From the NCBI RefSeq assembly GCF_017742245.1, contig NZ_JAGHKO010000011.1, positions 522,518 through 586,517 on the forward strand: a DNA stretch of 64,000 nucleotides. Reading direction: 5' to 3'. The stretch comes from Niastella soli (lineage in GTDB: Bacteria > Bacteroidota > Bacteroidia > Chitinophagales > Chitinophagaceae). A program made the translations under genes and the position numbers. Below, one piece after another: positions 18,940 to 26,751 of the stretch; within the stretch, counting starts at the first letter, position 1; every line of letters begins with the position of its first letter. The notes below the pieces were generated by a model. That model was not told where the DNA came from. It saw nothing but the letters and a program-made list of their open reading frames with translations, and did no database searches.

Positions 18940-20313
18940 ATGAGAGTCAATTCCACCATTGTTTGTCGTTTTTTCGCGGCATCAGCGTTGCTTGCATTGA
19001 TGTTGACGGGTTGTAAAAAGAATGATGGCCCCCACAACAACAATAAGGAAGTGGATATTAAGTTGATTGCTGACAATTTTGTTTCTCCCATTGGCCTGGT
19101 TGCTGTGCCGAATGATACAAACCGGTTGTTTGTCATTGACCAGGTTGGAAAGATCTGGATCATTAAGAACGGTGAAAAGTTGTCGGTACCCTTTATGGAT
19201 GTAAGCAGCAAACTGGTTGCGTTAACACCAGCTTATGATGAAAGAGGGTTATTGGGCATGGCCTTCCATCCCGATTATAAGAACAATGGCCGGTTCTTTG
19301 TTTATTATCAACTGCCACCCCGTGCCGGTGGGCCCCAGGCGGGTGTTAACTGGGATAATTTAAGCCGCATTTCTGAATTTAAAGTATCGGCCAATGGGGA
19401 TCTGGCAGATATGAATTCCGAAAAGATTTTGTTGGAAATGGATGATCCCCAATCAAATCACAATGGTGGTACGCTGGCATTTGGTCCCGATGGCTATTTA
19501 TATATTTCCATTGGCGATGGAGGTGCTGCCGATGATGTGGCGCCAGGACATGTTACCGACTGGTACGCAGCCAATGCCGGCGGTAATGGACAGGATATTG
19601 ATTCCAATTTGTTTGGAAATATTCTGCGTATCGATGTAAATAGTGGAAATCCTTATGGAATACCAGCTGATAATCCGTTTGTTGGTAAACCAGGTAAAGA
19701 TGAAATATATGCCTATGGTTTTCGCAACCCATTCCGTTATTCATTTGATATGGGGGGTACCCATATGTTGTTAGCAGGCGATGCCGGACAGGGATTATGG
19801 GAAGAAGTGAGTGTAGTGATCAAAGGCGGAAATTATGGCTGGAATGTAAAAGAGGGACGGCATTGCTTTAATGCAGCGGTAGACTCGCTGTTATTGGCTT
19901 CCTGTCCTTCAGTAGATAACCTCGGTAACCCCTTGATCGATCCGGTGATAGAAGTGAACAACGCAGCCAATCCGGCAGGTGGAAGAGCTACCACCATCAT
20001 TGGTGGTAATGTGTATCGCGGAAAAGAGATAAAGGGCTGGGACGGTAAATATATTTTTGGCACGTTCTCACAAGGGTTCACTGTTGGCGATGGCGAGTTG
20101 TTCATGTCTCAAACGTCCGGAGCAGGGGTGTGGTCGTATGATGAAATAAATCTGAAAAGCCATCCCAATGATATAGGTTATTTCCTGCGTGGATTTGGAC
20201 AGGACAATGAGGGGGAAGTATACCTGACTGTTTCTTCTATGTTAGGGCCAAGCGGGAATACTGGAAAAGTTTTTAAGCTTGTGACAGTAAAGAATAAAGA
20301 TGACGGTTATTAA
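18940..20313 (+). CDS. Glucose/sorbosone dehydrogenase-like (PQQ-type) lipoprotein
   Basis: Six-bladed beta-propeller of the GSDH family, whose characterised members are PQQ-dependent soluble sugar dehydrogenases. The 457-residue protein is a predicted lipoprotein (lipobox LTGC, Cys25). Recognisable blocks: NFVSPIGLVAVP; RGLLGMAFHPDYKNNGRFFVYY; NHNGGTLAFGPDGYLYISIGDGG, whose His aligns with the catalytic His region; GNILRID; and EIYAYGFRNPFRYSFD. Flanking terminators at 18769-18808 and 20373-20414 make it a single-gene unit. Real activity with PQQ is inference; many Bacteroidota homologues have unknown substrates. Confidence 0.88.
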   Translation: MRVNSTIVCRFFAASALLALMLTGCKKNDGPHNNNKEVDIKLIADNFVSPIGLVAVPNDTNRLFVIDQVGKIWIIKNGEKLSVPFMDVSSKLVALTPAYDERGLLGMAFHPDYKNNGRFFVYYQLPPRAGGPQAGVNWDNLSRISEFKVSANGDLADMNSEKILLEMDDPQSNHNGGTLAFGPDGYLYISIGDGGAADDVAPGHVTDWYAANAGGNGQDIDSNLFGNILRIDVNSGNPYGIPADNPFVGKPGKDEIYAYGFRNPFRYSFDMGGTHMLLAGDAGQGLWEEVSVVIKGGNYGWNVKEGRHCFNAAVDSLLLASCPSVDNLGNPLIDPVIEVNNAANPAGGRATTIIGGNVYRGKEIKGWDGKYIFGTFSQGFTVGDGELFMSQTSGAGVWSYDEINLKSHPNDIGYFLRGFGQDNEGEVYLTVSSMLGPSGNTGKVFKLVTVKNKDDGY

Positions 20314-20372
20314 GAGTAGCATGCTTTGTCTTTTTGTAGAAGTATATACACAAAAGGTGTCCCGTTAGTAAG

Positions 20373-20414
20373 CAAAAAGGTCGTCCCCGGGGTTCAGAAG
20401 GGACGACCTTTTTG
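20373..20414. terminator. Terminator after the GSDH-like gene
   Basis: Perfect 14-bp arms CAAAAAGGTCGTCC (20373-20386) and GGACGACCTTTTTG (20401-20414) with a 14-base loop. The T5 run on the plus strand follows the GC-rich stem. Confidence 0.85.
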
Positions 20415-20415
20415 T

Positions 20416-20423
20416 TATATTTG
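20416..20423 (+). promoter_or_regulatory. Candidate -7 box for the small conserved gene
   Basis: TATATTTG is a perfect TAnnTTTG match directly after the terminator hairpin and 20 bases before the ATG at 20444. A -33 TTTG is not clear. Confidence 0.4.
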
Positions 20424-20443
20424 AGCTGCAAAAACTACACGCT

Positions 20444-20812
20444 ATGAATACTTATATGTTCGTAAAGAATGGTGATGAATGGTACATCGATCTGCCTGAA
20501 TATATAGAACAGGGCGGTAATGCCGGCGATCTGCAAATGGTTGATGGCGCCGATACCATGCTTGATATTATGGCCGACCGGGGTACAACCGTTGTGTTAA
20601 ATATTTCAGAAGAGCCATTTGAAGGCGCAGATGTGCTTACTTTAACAGAGAAATGTGACCCCAGCATTGGCGGTGCTTATTATCTGATGGAAAAGTATAA
20701 CGGTCAGCAGGTTAATAAACGGATGTGGCTGTGCCAGGTAACAGAATTTGTTTTTGGTAAACTTCCTGATCGTATCTTTGTTAAACAGGAAGATGTCGAT
20801 GACTCAGAATAA
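20444..20812 (+). CDS. Small conserved protein, DUF6717-like
   Basis: A 122-residue acidic cytoplasmic protein with no signal peptide or membrane segment. Its pattern (WYIDLPEYIEQGGNAGDLQM, GADTMLDIMAD, C-terminal FGKLPDRIFV) is one I associate with a small Bacteroidota family of unknown function, probably DUF6717; this family name is from memory and should be treated as tentative. It is a monocistronic or short transcript with its own -7 box, possibly co-transcribed with the 29-residue frame at 20799. Confidence 0.75.
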   Translation: MNTYMFVKNGDEWYIDLPEYIEQGGNAGDLQMVDGADTMLDIMADRGTTVVLNISEEPFEGADVLTLTEKCDPSIGGAYYLMEKYNGQQVNKRMWLCQVTEFVFGKLPDRIFVKQEDVDDSE

Positions 20813-20888
20813 ACAAATATCAGTTTGGAGTAAAGTATGGGCAATAATCAGAAAGATATTATTCCCTAAGAAAAGCTGTTGCAAGTAA
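20799..20888 (+). CDS. Possible 29-residue basic peptide
   Basis: The frame ATG 20799 to TAA 20888 overlaps the end of the preceding gene by 14 bases. It would give a very basic, amphipathic peptide (MTQNKQISVWSKVWAIIRK, then ILFPKKSCCK). It lies before a perfect palindromic terminator, so it would be on the same transcript. No homologue is recognised and it could be chance. Confidence 0.25.
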   Translation: MTQNKQISVWSKVWAIIRKILFPKKSCCK

Positions 20889-20923
20889 TTTGCCTACAAA
20901 AAGTAATTACCCCCAGGTTGAAT

Positions 20924-20961
20924 AAAAAAGATGTAACTCAATTGAGTTACATCTTTTTTTT
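20924..20961. terminator. Palindromic terminator
   Basis: A perfect 36-bp palindrome (20924-20959) with A6 at the left and T8 at the right end. It can terminate in both directions and closes the transcript of the small conserved gene. Confidence 0.85.
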
Positions 20962-21030
20962 GACTAACCAGGTTGTATACTTATAACAAAATTGTTGTTG
21001 ATTATACCTATTATTGAAAATCTATAAAAT

Positions 21031-21141
21031 ATGACTCCGGGTCTTTCTTTATTTCTTTGGAATTTGTTGAATCTGATCGCGGTCATTGTTATTGTTTATT
21101 TTGTTGTGAAAGCAATTAAAAAATACCGGAAAAGTAAATAG
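21031..21141 (+). CDS. 36-residue single-pass membrane protein
   Basis: ATG 21031 to TAG 21141. The peptide is one hydrophobic helix (LIAVIVIVYFVVKAIKKY) with a basic C-terminus (KKYRKSK), a convincing bitopic small membrane protein by composition. It stands alone between a terminator and the methyltransferase gene 41 bases downstream, and could share a transcript with that gene. Function unknown. Confidence 0.5.
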   Translation: MTPGLSLFLWNLLNLIAVIVIVYFVVKAIKKYRKSK

Positions 21142-21182
21142 CGATCAGATAAAGCGCTTACTTTACCGTTTTACCAGTATTA

Positions 21183-21815
21183 ATGTCTCTATCATTACAA
21201 CTACAACACCTGGAACGGCCGGGTTATACTATAGATCTGTTTGTGCCCAACGCGCAGGAAGTGCAGGATAACTACTTTCAGCAAAAGCAGGTGCAGGCGG
21301 AGGTGCCTTTTCCGCACTGGACTAAACTATGGCCTTCGGCGCTGGCCATGGCGGACTATATACACCAGCATCCGGAACTGGTGCAGGGTAAAAATGTGTT
21401 GGAGCTGGCTGCCGGGTTGGGGCTGCCCTCATTTGTAGCTGCCCGTTATGCACAAACCGTTTGCTGCAGCGACTACCTGCCCGAAGCGGTGGCTGCCATG
21501 ACCAGAACAACCGGACATTTACAACTTGCTAACGTTACCTGCCAGTTGTTGGATTGGAACTGCCTGCCCGCGGGCCTCATTACAGACGTTTTATTGCTCA
21601 GTGATATAAACTACGATCCAGCTCAATTTGATCAGCTTTACGAGGTTTTACAGTATTTTATGCGGCTGGGAGCCAAAATTGTGCTCACTACTCCCCAGCG
21701 ACTTATGGCAAAAACCTTTATTGAAAAGCTATTACCTTTTTGCAGTCATCAGCAGGAAATTACAGTGTTCTATCAGCAACAAAACACGCCAATAAGTTTA
21801 TTGGTGCTCCAATAA
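21183..21815 (+). CDS. Class I SAM-dependent methyltransferase (METTL21-like)
   Basis: Likely a cytoplasmic protein or small-molecule methyltransferase of the Methyltransf_16 / nicotinamide-protein methyltransferase family. In the 210-residue protein, PHWTKLWPSALAMADYI is the family signature N-terminal to the Rossmann fold. Motif I VLELAAGLGLPS (about 72-83) binds SAM, an acidic residue after CCSDYLPEA would hold the ribose, and LLLSDINYD (about 137-145) matches the family's D-x-x-Y/F-D post-motif. Members methylate lysines in proteins, but the target here is unknown. Confidence 0.85.
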   Translation: MSLSLQLQHLERPGYTIDLFVPNAQEVQDNYFQQKQVQAEVPFPHWTKLWPSALAMADYIHQHPELVQGKNVLELAAGLGLPSFVAARYAQTVCCSDYLPEAVAAMTRTTGHLQLANVTCQLLDWNCLPAGLITDVLLLSDINYDPAQFDQLYEVLQYFMRLGAKIVLTTPQRLMAKTFIEKLLPFCSHQQEITVFYQQQNTPISLLVLQ

Positions 21816-21930
21816 TGTTATTGGTAATCAATGATGTATCTATGTTTTCTCTAAGTGGAATAACTGATTTTATCCAAGGGAAATAGGCATTTATAGTATG
21901 TATACAGTTTGCAACAGCACTTGGGGGCCT

Positions 21931-22108
21931 TGTGAGATCCCTGTGAGATTCCTGTGAAATACCTGGTTGTTTCGGGGTCTACTTGTAGGTGATCTGCGGT
22001 TGTTCCGTACTTTTCCCGTACCTATATAGGAACGGCTCATATACAGGACATATACGGGATATGTACGGGATATGTACGGAATATCAGTGAATCCAACAGG
22101 GATCTCAC
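21931..22108. repeat. Nested inverted and 11-bp tandem repeats upstream of tRNA-Leu
   Basis: Three 11-bp units TGTGAGATCCC/TGTGAGATTCC/TGTGAAATACC run from 21931 to 21963. Four 11-bp units of CATATACRGGA/TATGTACGGGA type run from 22038 to 22081. A 13-bp outer inverted repeat (21932-21944 with 22096-22108) encloses an inner one of 8+8 matching bases around 3 mismatches (22003-22021 with 22063-22081). The rest of the 21816-22347 gap shows no gene. Confidence 0.75.
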
Positions 22109-22347
22109 CTGAATATAATGAGGATCTGACCAGGACTAAACAGCACGATCTGGTATATATTGATTGAAGGTAACAAGCAGGTTAAATCAGGATTCACCAG
22201 TAAACCAGCAGATATTTTAAAAAAAATGCGCCAGATTTTGGACAGGAGTTTTCAATACCGTAATATTGCATCCCATTTGAAGAACGAGGTTTGCTGATTA
22301 TAAGTCTTTGATTGTAAGGTAGTAAAGCAGGGTTCTTTAAAATGCAA

Positions 22348-22431
22348 GCCCAGATGGCGGAACTGGTAGACGCGCTAGACTCAAAATCTGGTTATCGCAA
22401 GGTAGTGCAGGTTCGATTCCTGTTCTGGGCA
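22348..22431 (+). tRNA. tRNA-Leu (anticodon CAA)
   Basis: 84 bases folding as a class II tRNA: acceptor arms GCCCAGA and TCTGGGC (7 bp), D-arm with GG in TGGTAGACG, anticodon loop CTCAAAA giving anticodon CAA (codon UUG), a long variable arm and TTCGATT in the T-loop; A is the discriminator. CCA is not encoded. Its 3' end is the left attachment core of the island. Confidence 0.95.
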
Positions 22432-22432
22432 C
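22416..22432 (+). other. attL: left attachment core in the tRNA-Leu 3' end
   Basis: ATTCCTGTTCTGGGCAC is identical to 51504-51520 over 17 bases; the flanking bases differ on both sides. It covers the end of the T-arm and the acceptor stem, the usual crossover site for tRNA-specific tyrosine integrases. Confidence 0.88.
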
Positions 22433-22437
22433 TTATG

Positions 22438-22470
22438 AACCCTGTAAGTCATTGATTTACAGGGTTTTTT
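22438..22470 (+). terminator. Terminator supplied by the island after tRNA-Leu
   Basis: Arms AACCCTGTAA (22438-22447) and TTACAGGGTT (22457-22466) are followed by a T6 tract. It replaces the native tRNA terminator, now displaced to 51525-51566. Confidence 0.8.
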
Positions 22471-22477
22471 CTTTTTT

Positions 22478-22669
22478 GGTGTGTCATTTTTTCGCGCTTT
22501 TTACCCCTTTCTGCCGCTTTTATTGACACAAAATTGACACACCGCATGACACACCAAAAAGATGTTCCTGCTCCGGAACACAACCATCACTGTCGGGTAC
22601 CAAAAATTACCAAAAAAAGGCCCCAATTCCCTCATTTGACACACCAAATGACACACGGTTTGACACACC
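22478..22669. repeat. TGACACACC iterons beside attL
   Basis: Copies: 22478-22486 (minus strand), 22524-22530 (partial), 22535-22543, 22547-22555, 22637-22645, 22649-22657 (one mismatch) and 22661-22669. Within each cluster spacing is exactly 12 bases. Two more copies lie at 51451-51470 beside attR. They are likely arm-type integrase or excisionase binding sites. An open frame at 22534-22878 that translates these repeats is not accepted as a gene, so 22433-22889 holds only the hairpin and iterons. Confidence 0.75.
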
Positions 22670-22889
22670 ATTTGGAGTCTAATTCCGCTTATGTCAGTCT
22701 GTTAGAAGCCGAAATGGCAGAGTTAGCAAACCTATCGTTGACATTTCACAAAAATTATTTTTTCCGTTCTTTTCCGCTTTCTACCAGTTTGATAAAAGAC
22801 GACCAAATGACCGTTTACAAGATGGCAGATCTAACTGGCATGGCACACTCCTTGAACTTTACTTCTTCCACTATTTAAACCCCTATCTT

Positions 22890-23993
22890 ATGAATTTTAT
22901 TCAACGCCCAAACAAAAATGGAGATAAGATCACTTTTTATTATGATTATGGTCGTGGCCCCGGCCAGCGACCATCAACGGGGATCTTTATTTATGCTAAA
23001 CCCAACAATCAAATCCAAAAGAATCACAATAAAGAAGCGCTGAAGTTACTGGAGACTAAAAAAAGCCAGGTTATCATTGAGCAACAAGCCATAGGTTCCT
23101 CCTACATTCCATCACATAAGTTTAAAGAAAACTTTATAGATTATTTTGATGAATACATTAAACTGAACAAGCGAGATGGTAACCGGCACCTCACCTGTTG
23201 TTTTTCAAAATTCAAAGAGTTCATCGACAACAAATCATTTATTGCGCCCATCGAAATTTCTGAAAACTTCTGTAAGCGATTCAGGCGTTATTTATTGGAT
23301 AAGCTAACCGGTGAAACGCCCGCAAATTACTTTGCCCGGTTTAAGTGGGTCATTGATGCCGCTACTTCAGATGGATATTTTTTAAAGAATCCTACTGCCA
23401 ACATTCCGGCGGTAGCTAATCCAAGCGTAGCCTTGAAAGAACATCTGGAAGTGGATGACTACCTGGCCTTATTAAATACTCCCTGGACAAATGTAGAAGT
23501 ATCACAAGCATTTATTTTTAGCTGCTATACCGGATTACGATGGGTAGATGTTAAGCTTCTTAATTGGAATGACATTAAAGGAAATACATTAACAACCCGA
23601 ATTATTCAAAAGAAAACCGGCAGACCGGTTACATTAACCCTCCACCCCATTGCCAAAAGTATATTGCAAAAAAGGCAATGTCTGTTACCTGCTGATTTTA
23701 ATGGTAAAAAGCTCGTGTTTGATCTGCCAACAGCAAATGGCGCTAATAAAGTTATAAGTGAATGGGTAAAACGCGCTGGAATTGAAAAAAGCATCACCTG
23801 GTCATGCGCAAGATTAAGCTATTCTATACTGCTTCAGGATACCAATGTTGATTCCGCAACGGTTGCCTATCTCTTGGGGCATACCACCACAAAACAGGTA
23901 GAAAGAACCTATAAACGCCACCGGCCAAAAGATCAATCGGAAGCCATCAATAAATTGCCGACACCAAAGGAATTGCCCTTCTTTTTAAAATAG
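22890..23993 (+). CDS. Tyrosine recombinase / island integrase
   Basis: Site-specific recombinase that should integrate and excise the island at tRNA-Leu. The 367-residue protein has an N-terminal arm-binding region, a SAM-like core-binding domain (about 75-170) and a catalytic domain with Arg217 (TGLRWVD), Lys241/242 (QKKTGRP), Arg308 (SCARLSY), His331 (LLGHTTT) and nucleophile Tyr341 (ERTYKRH). The box II motif usually reading HxxRH here reads S305-C-A-R308-L, so the first His is Ser and the His after Arg is Leu. This variation occurs in some Bacteroidota integrases; Arg, the box III His and Tyr are intact, so activity is plausible. The gene reads away from attL, as in tRNA-integrating elements. 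Confidence 0.93.
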   Translation: MNFIQRPNKNGDKITFYYDYGRGPGQRPSTGIFIYAKPNNQIQKNHNKEALKLLETKKSQVIIEQQAIGSSYIPSHKFKENFIDYFDEYIKLNKRDGNRHLTCCFSKFKEFIDNKSFIAPIEISENFCKRFRRYLLDKLTGETPANYFARFKWVIDAATSDGYFLKNPTANIPAVANPSVALKEHLEVDDYLALLNTPWTNVEVSQAFIFSCYTGLRWVDVKLLNWNDIKGNTLTTRIIQKKTGRPVTLTLHPIAKSILQKRQCLLPADFNGKKLVFDLPTANGANKVISEWVKRAGIEKSITWSCARLSYSILLQDTNVDSATVAYLLGHTTTKQVERTYKRHRPKDQSEAINKLPTPKELPFFLK

Positions 23994-24236
23994 TCATTTA
24001 CAGAAAGCGGCAGGTAGATGAAATTGATTCCAATAACAACACCTTGCATAAGGCTAGCTTTTACCAGTTGGCCTTTATGCTTTTCACACTTGTATGGACG
24101 ATTCAATTTAATCAGAATACTATTAGATGCCAATTAGAATTTATCAGACTTGTGTTAGACGCCGATCAGACAATAATTAGAATAAGCCAAGAGTACGATT
24201 AAAAACAGCTATTATCCACCATTAAAATTATTACAA

Positions 24237-24734
24237 ATGAATAGCCATACGCCCCTGAAATCTCGTGAAGCTGCAAAAATAAAGTCCGATTCACCCGAAA
24301 AAATGCAGCAGGCTATTGAGGAACTTCAAATAACGGTTGCCATGCAATACGACTTATTGAAAAAAACACTTACTGAGAATGAATTGCTTCAGCAAAAGGT
24401 GCGGAAATTAGAAGAACAACTTAACGATAATCGAAACAACGATGGATATGGTAGCACTTCCAGTTGGATTAGTAAGATTGTTTTCACCTTGCAGCAGGAA
24501 AACCGGCCATTACGTTCCCCTGAATTAATAACACTGCTTGAAAAACGGGAACCGGCCCTGGCGGAACATTATAATAAGGTGCAGTACTTTTCTGCTTTTT
24601 TGAGCAATGCCGTGAAATATGGAAGGGTTATACAACAAAAAATGAAAGGCGTAAGAGGGTATTATTATCTGTTACCTCATTGGTTGGATGAAAGAGGTAA
24701 CGTTAGATCAGAGTTTCATAAAAAGATGCTGTAG
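24237..24734 (+). CDS. Hypothetical coiled-coil / winged-helix-like protein
   Basis: I do not recognise a named family. The 165-residue protein has a charged coiled-coil (about residues 20-65, heptad-like ELQITVAMQYDLLKKTLTEN ... LEEQL), a glycine/asparagine linker, and a C-terminal domain. That domain (SSWISKIVFTLQQENRPLRS PELITLLEKREP..., ending VIQQKMKGVRGYYYLLPHW) has the helix-helix-helix-wing pattern of a winged helix such as HARE-HTH. It lies just after the integrase, a usual site for directionality factors or island regulators, so DNA binding is a reasonable inference only. Confidence 0.65.
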   Translation: MNSHTPLKSREAAKIKSDSPEKMQQAIEELQITVAMQYDLLKKTLTENELLQQKVRKLEEQLNDNRNNDGYGSTSSWISKIVFTLQQENRPLRSPELITLLEKREPALAEHYNKVQYFSAFLSNAVKYGRVIQQKMKGVRGYYYLLPHWLDERGNVRSEFHKKML

Positions 24735-24850
24735 GTGTATTGCAGTGGCCGCGAAATGAAATATCCACTGGGGCTCATAATTTAAATGGTGTGGTGGTCA
24801 TGTGGTATGCATGGGAAACTATGTGGAGGACATGCTTACTACCTAAAAGT

Positions 24851-24876
24851 AAAGCCACCCAATATTGGATGGCTTT
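24851..24876. terminator. Hairpin between convergent genes
   Basis: AAAGCCA ... TGGCTTT arms (24851-24857 and 24870-24876) with an inner CCA/TGG pairing lie between the plus-strand hypothetical gene and the minus-strand XRE gene. Probably a shared bidirectional terminator. Confidence 0.6.
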
Positions 24877-24898
24877 ATATATATAAATACTATAAGAT

Positions 24899-25321
24899 TT
24901 ATTTCTTCTTTTTATCATCCAGTAGCTTTTCGAGCAAGGCGATCTTTTCGCGTTCGCTTTTTAGCAATGCCTCATATAGCTTTTCGTTTTTATCTACAGT
25001 TTCTACCCATTTATCAAATGGATTAAAAGTGCATTTGTAGTTTTGTACATAGGCTGCAGATTCACCCTGGAAAGTATTTGCTATAATATTAATGGCAGAT
25101 TCCTCATTAAAATTCTTTATTGCATCCACTGGCACTTTGAGGGTTGTTGCAATCCTCTCCAAGGTCTCAGGATCTATTAAATCCTTACTCTCCAATGTTG
25201 ATACACTTTGTTGGCTAATACCTAACGCGTCAGCCAAAACCTCTTGCTTTATATTTAAGATTTCTCGAATGCGTTTTACAGCTCTACCTTGATGTGCTTT
25301 TTCCGGCATATTAGTAATCAT
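24899..25321 (-). CDS. XRE-family transcriptional regulator
   Basis: Probable repressor of the island regulatory region. The 140-residue protein has an N-terminal helix-turn-helix (about 12-70: VKRIREILNIKQEVLADALG then ISQQSVSTLESKDLIDP), a middle segment, and a C-terminal coiled-coil (EKLYEALLKSEREKIALLEK) that may dimerise it. The start may be ATG 25321 or ATG 25309. A -7 box CAAATATA (minus strand) ends only 7 bases upstream of 25321, which favours 25309 or a leaderless message. A perfect palindrome at 25348-25366 sits in the promoter, suggesting autoregulation, and would also control the divergent genes starting at 25486. Confidence 0.85.
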   Translation of the reverse strand: MITNMPEKAHQGRAVKRIREILNIKQEVLADALGISQQSVSTLESKDLIDPETLERIATTLKVPVDAIKNFNEESAINIIANTFQGESAAYVQNYKCTFNPFDKWVETVDKNEKLYEALLKSEREKIALLEKLLDDKKKK

Positions 25322-25327
25322 ATTTTA

Positions 25328-25366
25328 CAAATATATAGATTTTACAGTATTGGTAAAATACCAATA
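25328..25366 (-). promoter_or_regulatory. Promoter and palindromic operator of the XRE gene
   Basis: CAAATATA at 25328-25335 is the complement of TAnnTTTG. Behind it, TATTGGTA-AAA-TACCAATA (25348-25366) is a perfect 8-bp inverted repeat with a 3-base spacer. A further half-site-like TTTGGTAA lies at 25372-25379. The layout fits a repressor overlapping its own promoter. Confidence 0.55.
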
Positions 25367-25485
25367 AATCCTTTGGTAAGATACAATAAAAACCCGGTAA
25401 CATACAGGCTTGTTCGGTTTGGTACGGCACAAGCCTATGATAATTTGCACCCAGAATGTTATAAATATCTTCCCAACCTATCAAT

Positions 25486-26046
25486 ATGGCGACTTCCCGA
25501 AAACAATACCTAATGGCCCTTCCAAAGCAGATTTGTAATAACCTATTGGCTTTACGAAAAGACCGGTACCCTATGAAACTCATTTTAATCCTTAAAAAAT
25601 TCGTATTCCCCATTACAGTAAAACAAAATAACTGCATACTTGACTTACAACACACCGTAAACGACCTAATTGAAAGTAAAAATGAATTAATTATCAAAGT
25701 AGGGGTATATAGGAAGGAATTGCAGTTTATTTATTCAATTTTAATTGCCCGTCCCGGATGCCAGTTTCGGTTATTCCCTCTTTTAAAACAGCCCCTGCTA
25801 TTAGCGATTGAGAATACTGCGAGTCAAATGAATTTTTACTTATACATGCCTAACCAGCAGTCAAATGAGATAGCCATGGCCTATACCAACAAGCAAGAGA
25901 ATACCCACGTAATTTATGAATTGTATGTTGAACCTACATATTGCAACTCTCATATTTACAGTTTTTTGCTTTACCAGGTTAATACGGAAGCTAAAAGGAT
26001 GGATTTACCTGTGGTATATGCCTGTTCGACGATAGATTCAATTTGA
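25486..26046 (+). CDS. Hypothetical protein with a GNAT-like C-terminal segment
   Basis: 186 residues, not recognised with confidence. The C-terminal part (YELYVEPTYCNSHIYSFLLY followed by QVNTEAKRMDLPVVYACS) follows the strand-helix-strand pattern of GNAT motif A, but the acetyl-CoA binding Q/RxxGxG loop is absent, so it would be an inactive or very divergent GNAT fold. The N-terminal 40 residues are basic. It is divergent from the XRE gene and could be controlled by the operator at 25348-25366. Confidence 0.5.
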   Translation: MATSRKQYLMALPKQICNNLLALRKDRYPMKLILILKKFVFPITVKQNNCILDLQHTVNDLIESKNELIIKVGVYRKELQFIYSILIARPGCQFRLFPLLKQPLLLAIENTASQMNFYLYMPNQQSNEIAMAYTNKQENTHVIYELYVEPTYCNSHIYSFLLYQVNTEAKRMDLPVVYACSTIDSI

Positions 26047-26071
26047 TCATTTAAAGTAATCGATTGGCCGT

Positions 26072-26731
26072 ATGAAAATAATTTTTATCGGTAGTATATT
26101 ATTCCTTGTGTTTTACAAAAGCAGTATGTCTCAACCAGTATCCTGGTTTATATCAGCAGGCACGGGGCTAACAAAACTTTCCCCTGTTTTTCCAACGGGA
26201 AGACAATTATTAAATAAAGGTTGTGTGAATATTGGAACGGTAGGGATTAATATACCCTTAAGTCAAAGTTGTAGACCTATAGTAAAGGCAGCGCTGGGCG
26301 TTTCAAGCGCATATTTTTTCCATTCTGAAGTTCCATTTTACACATCGTCATATTTAGAGTCGTATAGTGTTAAAATGAACTGCGTGACTTTGGAGTTGTC
26401 CTTCATTTACAATTTAATAAATAGAAAAGTAAAGATATCAGGAGGAGTAGGAGCTAACCTTCAAACTTCCTGGAATAAAAAAACTGAATATCGGGTTAAT
26501 AATGCCAACTCAAGTTATAACTATAGCAGTGCTGATTATTTAATTATAGCGCCTCAATGGTTATCCATTTGCAGTACTGTCGGGATTTATTACAACCGTT
26601 TTCAACTTGATGCAACAAGCGACTTGAGAAGCGTCATAACAGAGGGTAACTGTCCACAATTTTATGGTAGCTTATATTGTCTACGGGTTGGATTTAATAT
26701 AAGCAAGAACAAAAGAGCTCAATATCATTAA
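26072..26731 (+). CDS. Hypothetical secreted outer-membrane-barrel-like protein
   Basis: 219 residues with a signal peptide (MKIIFIGSILFLVFYKSSMSQ) and alternating amphipathic strands (WFISAGTGLTKLSP, ISGGVGANLQTSW, IYYNRFQLDATSDLR) like a small OmpA-type or porin-like beta-barrel. No domain motif is recognisable. It begins 25 bases after the previous gene and ends 20 bases before the S24-like gene, so the three are probably co-transcribed. An envelope protein in an island regulatory operon could modify the surface, but that is speculation. Confidence 0.55.
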   Translation: MKIIFIGSILFLVFYKSSMSQPVSWFISAGTGLTKLSPVFPTGRQLLNKGCVNIGTVGINIPLSQSCRPIVKAALGVSSAYFFHSEVPFYTSSYLESYSVKMNCVTLELSFIYNLINRKVKISGGVGANLQTSWNKKTEYRVNNANSSYNYSSADYLIIAPQWLSICSTVGIYYNRFQLDATSDLRSVITEGNCPQFYGSLYCLRVGFNISKNKRAQYH

Positions 26732-26751
26732 CAACAAGTTATCAATATTCG

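Noticed and set aside
22534-22878. Plus-strand open frame of 114 residues before the integrase
   Set aside because: It starts at TTG, its N-terminus is only the translated TGACACACC repeats (THRMTHQ...), and it has no recognisable domain. The region is better explained as an iteron array.
25311-25697. Minus-strand open frame of 128 residues
   Set aside because: It overlaps both the XRE promoter/operator and the plus-strand gene at 25486, and has low-complexity hydrophobic sequence.
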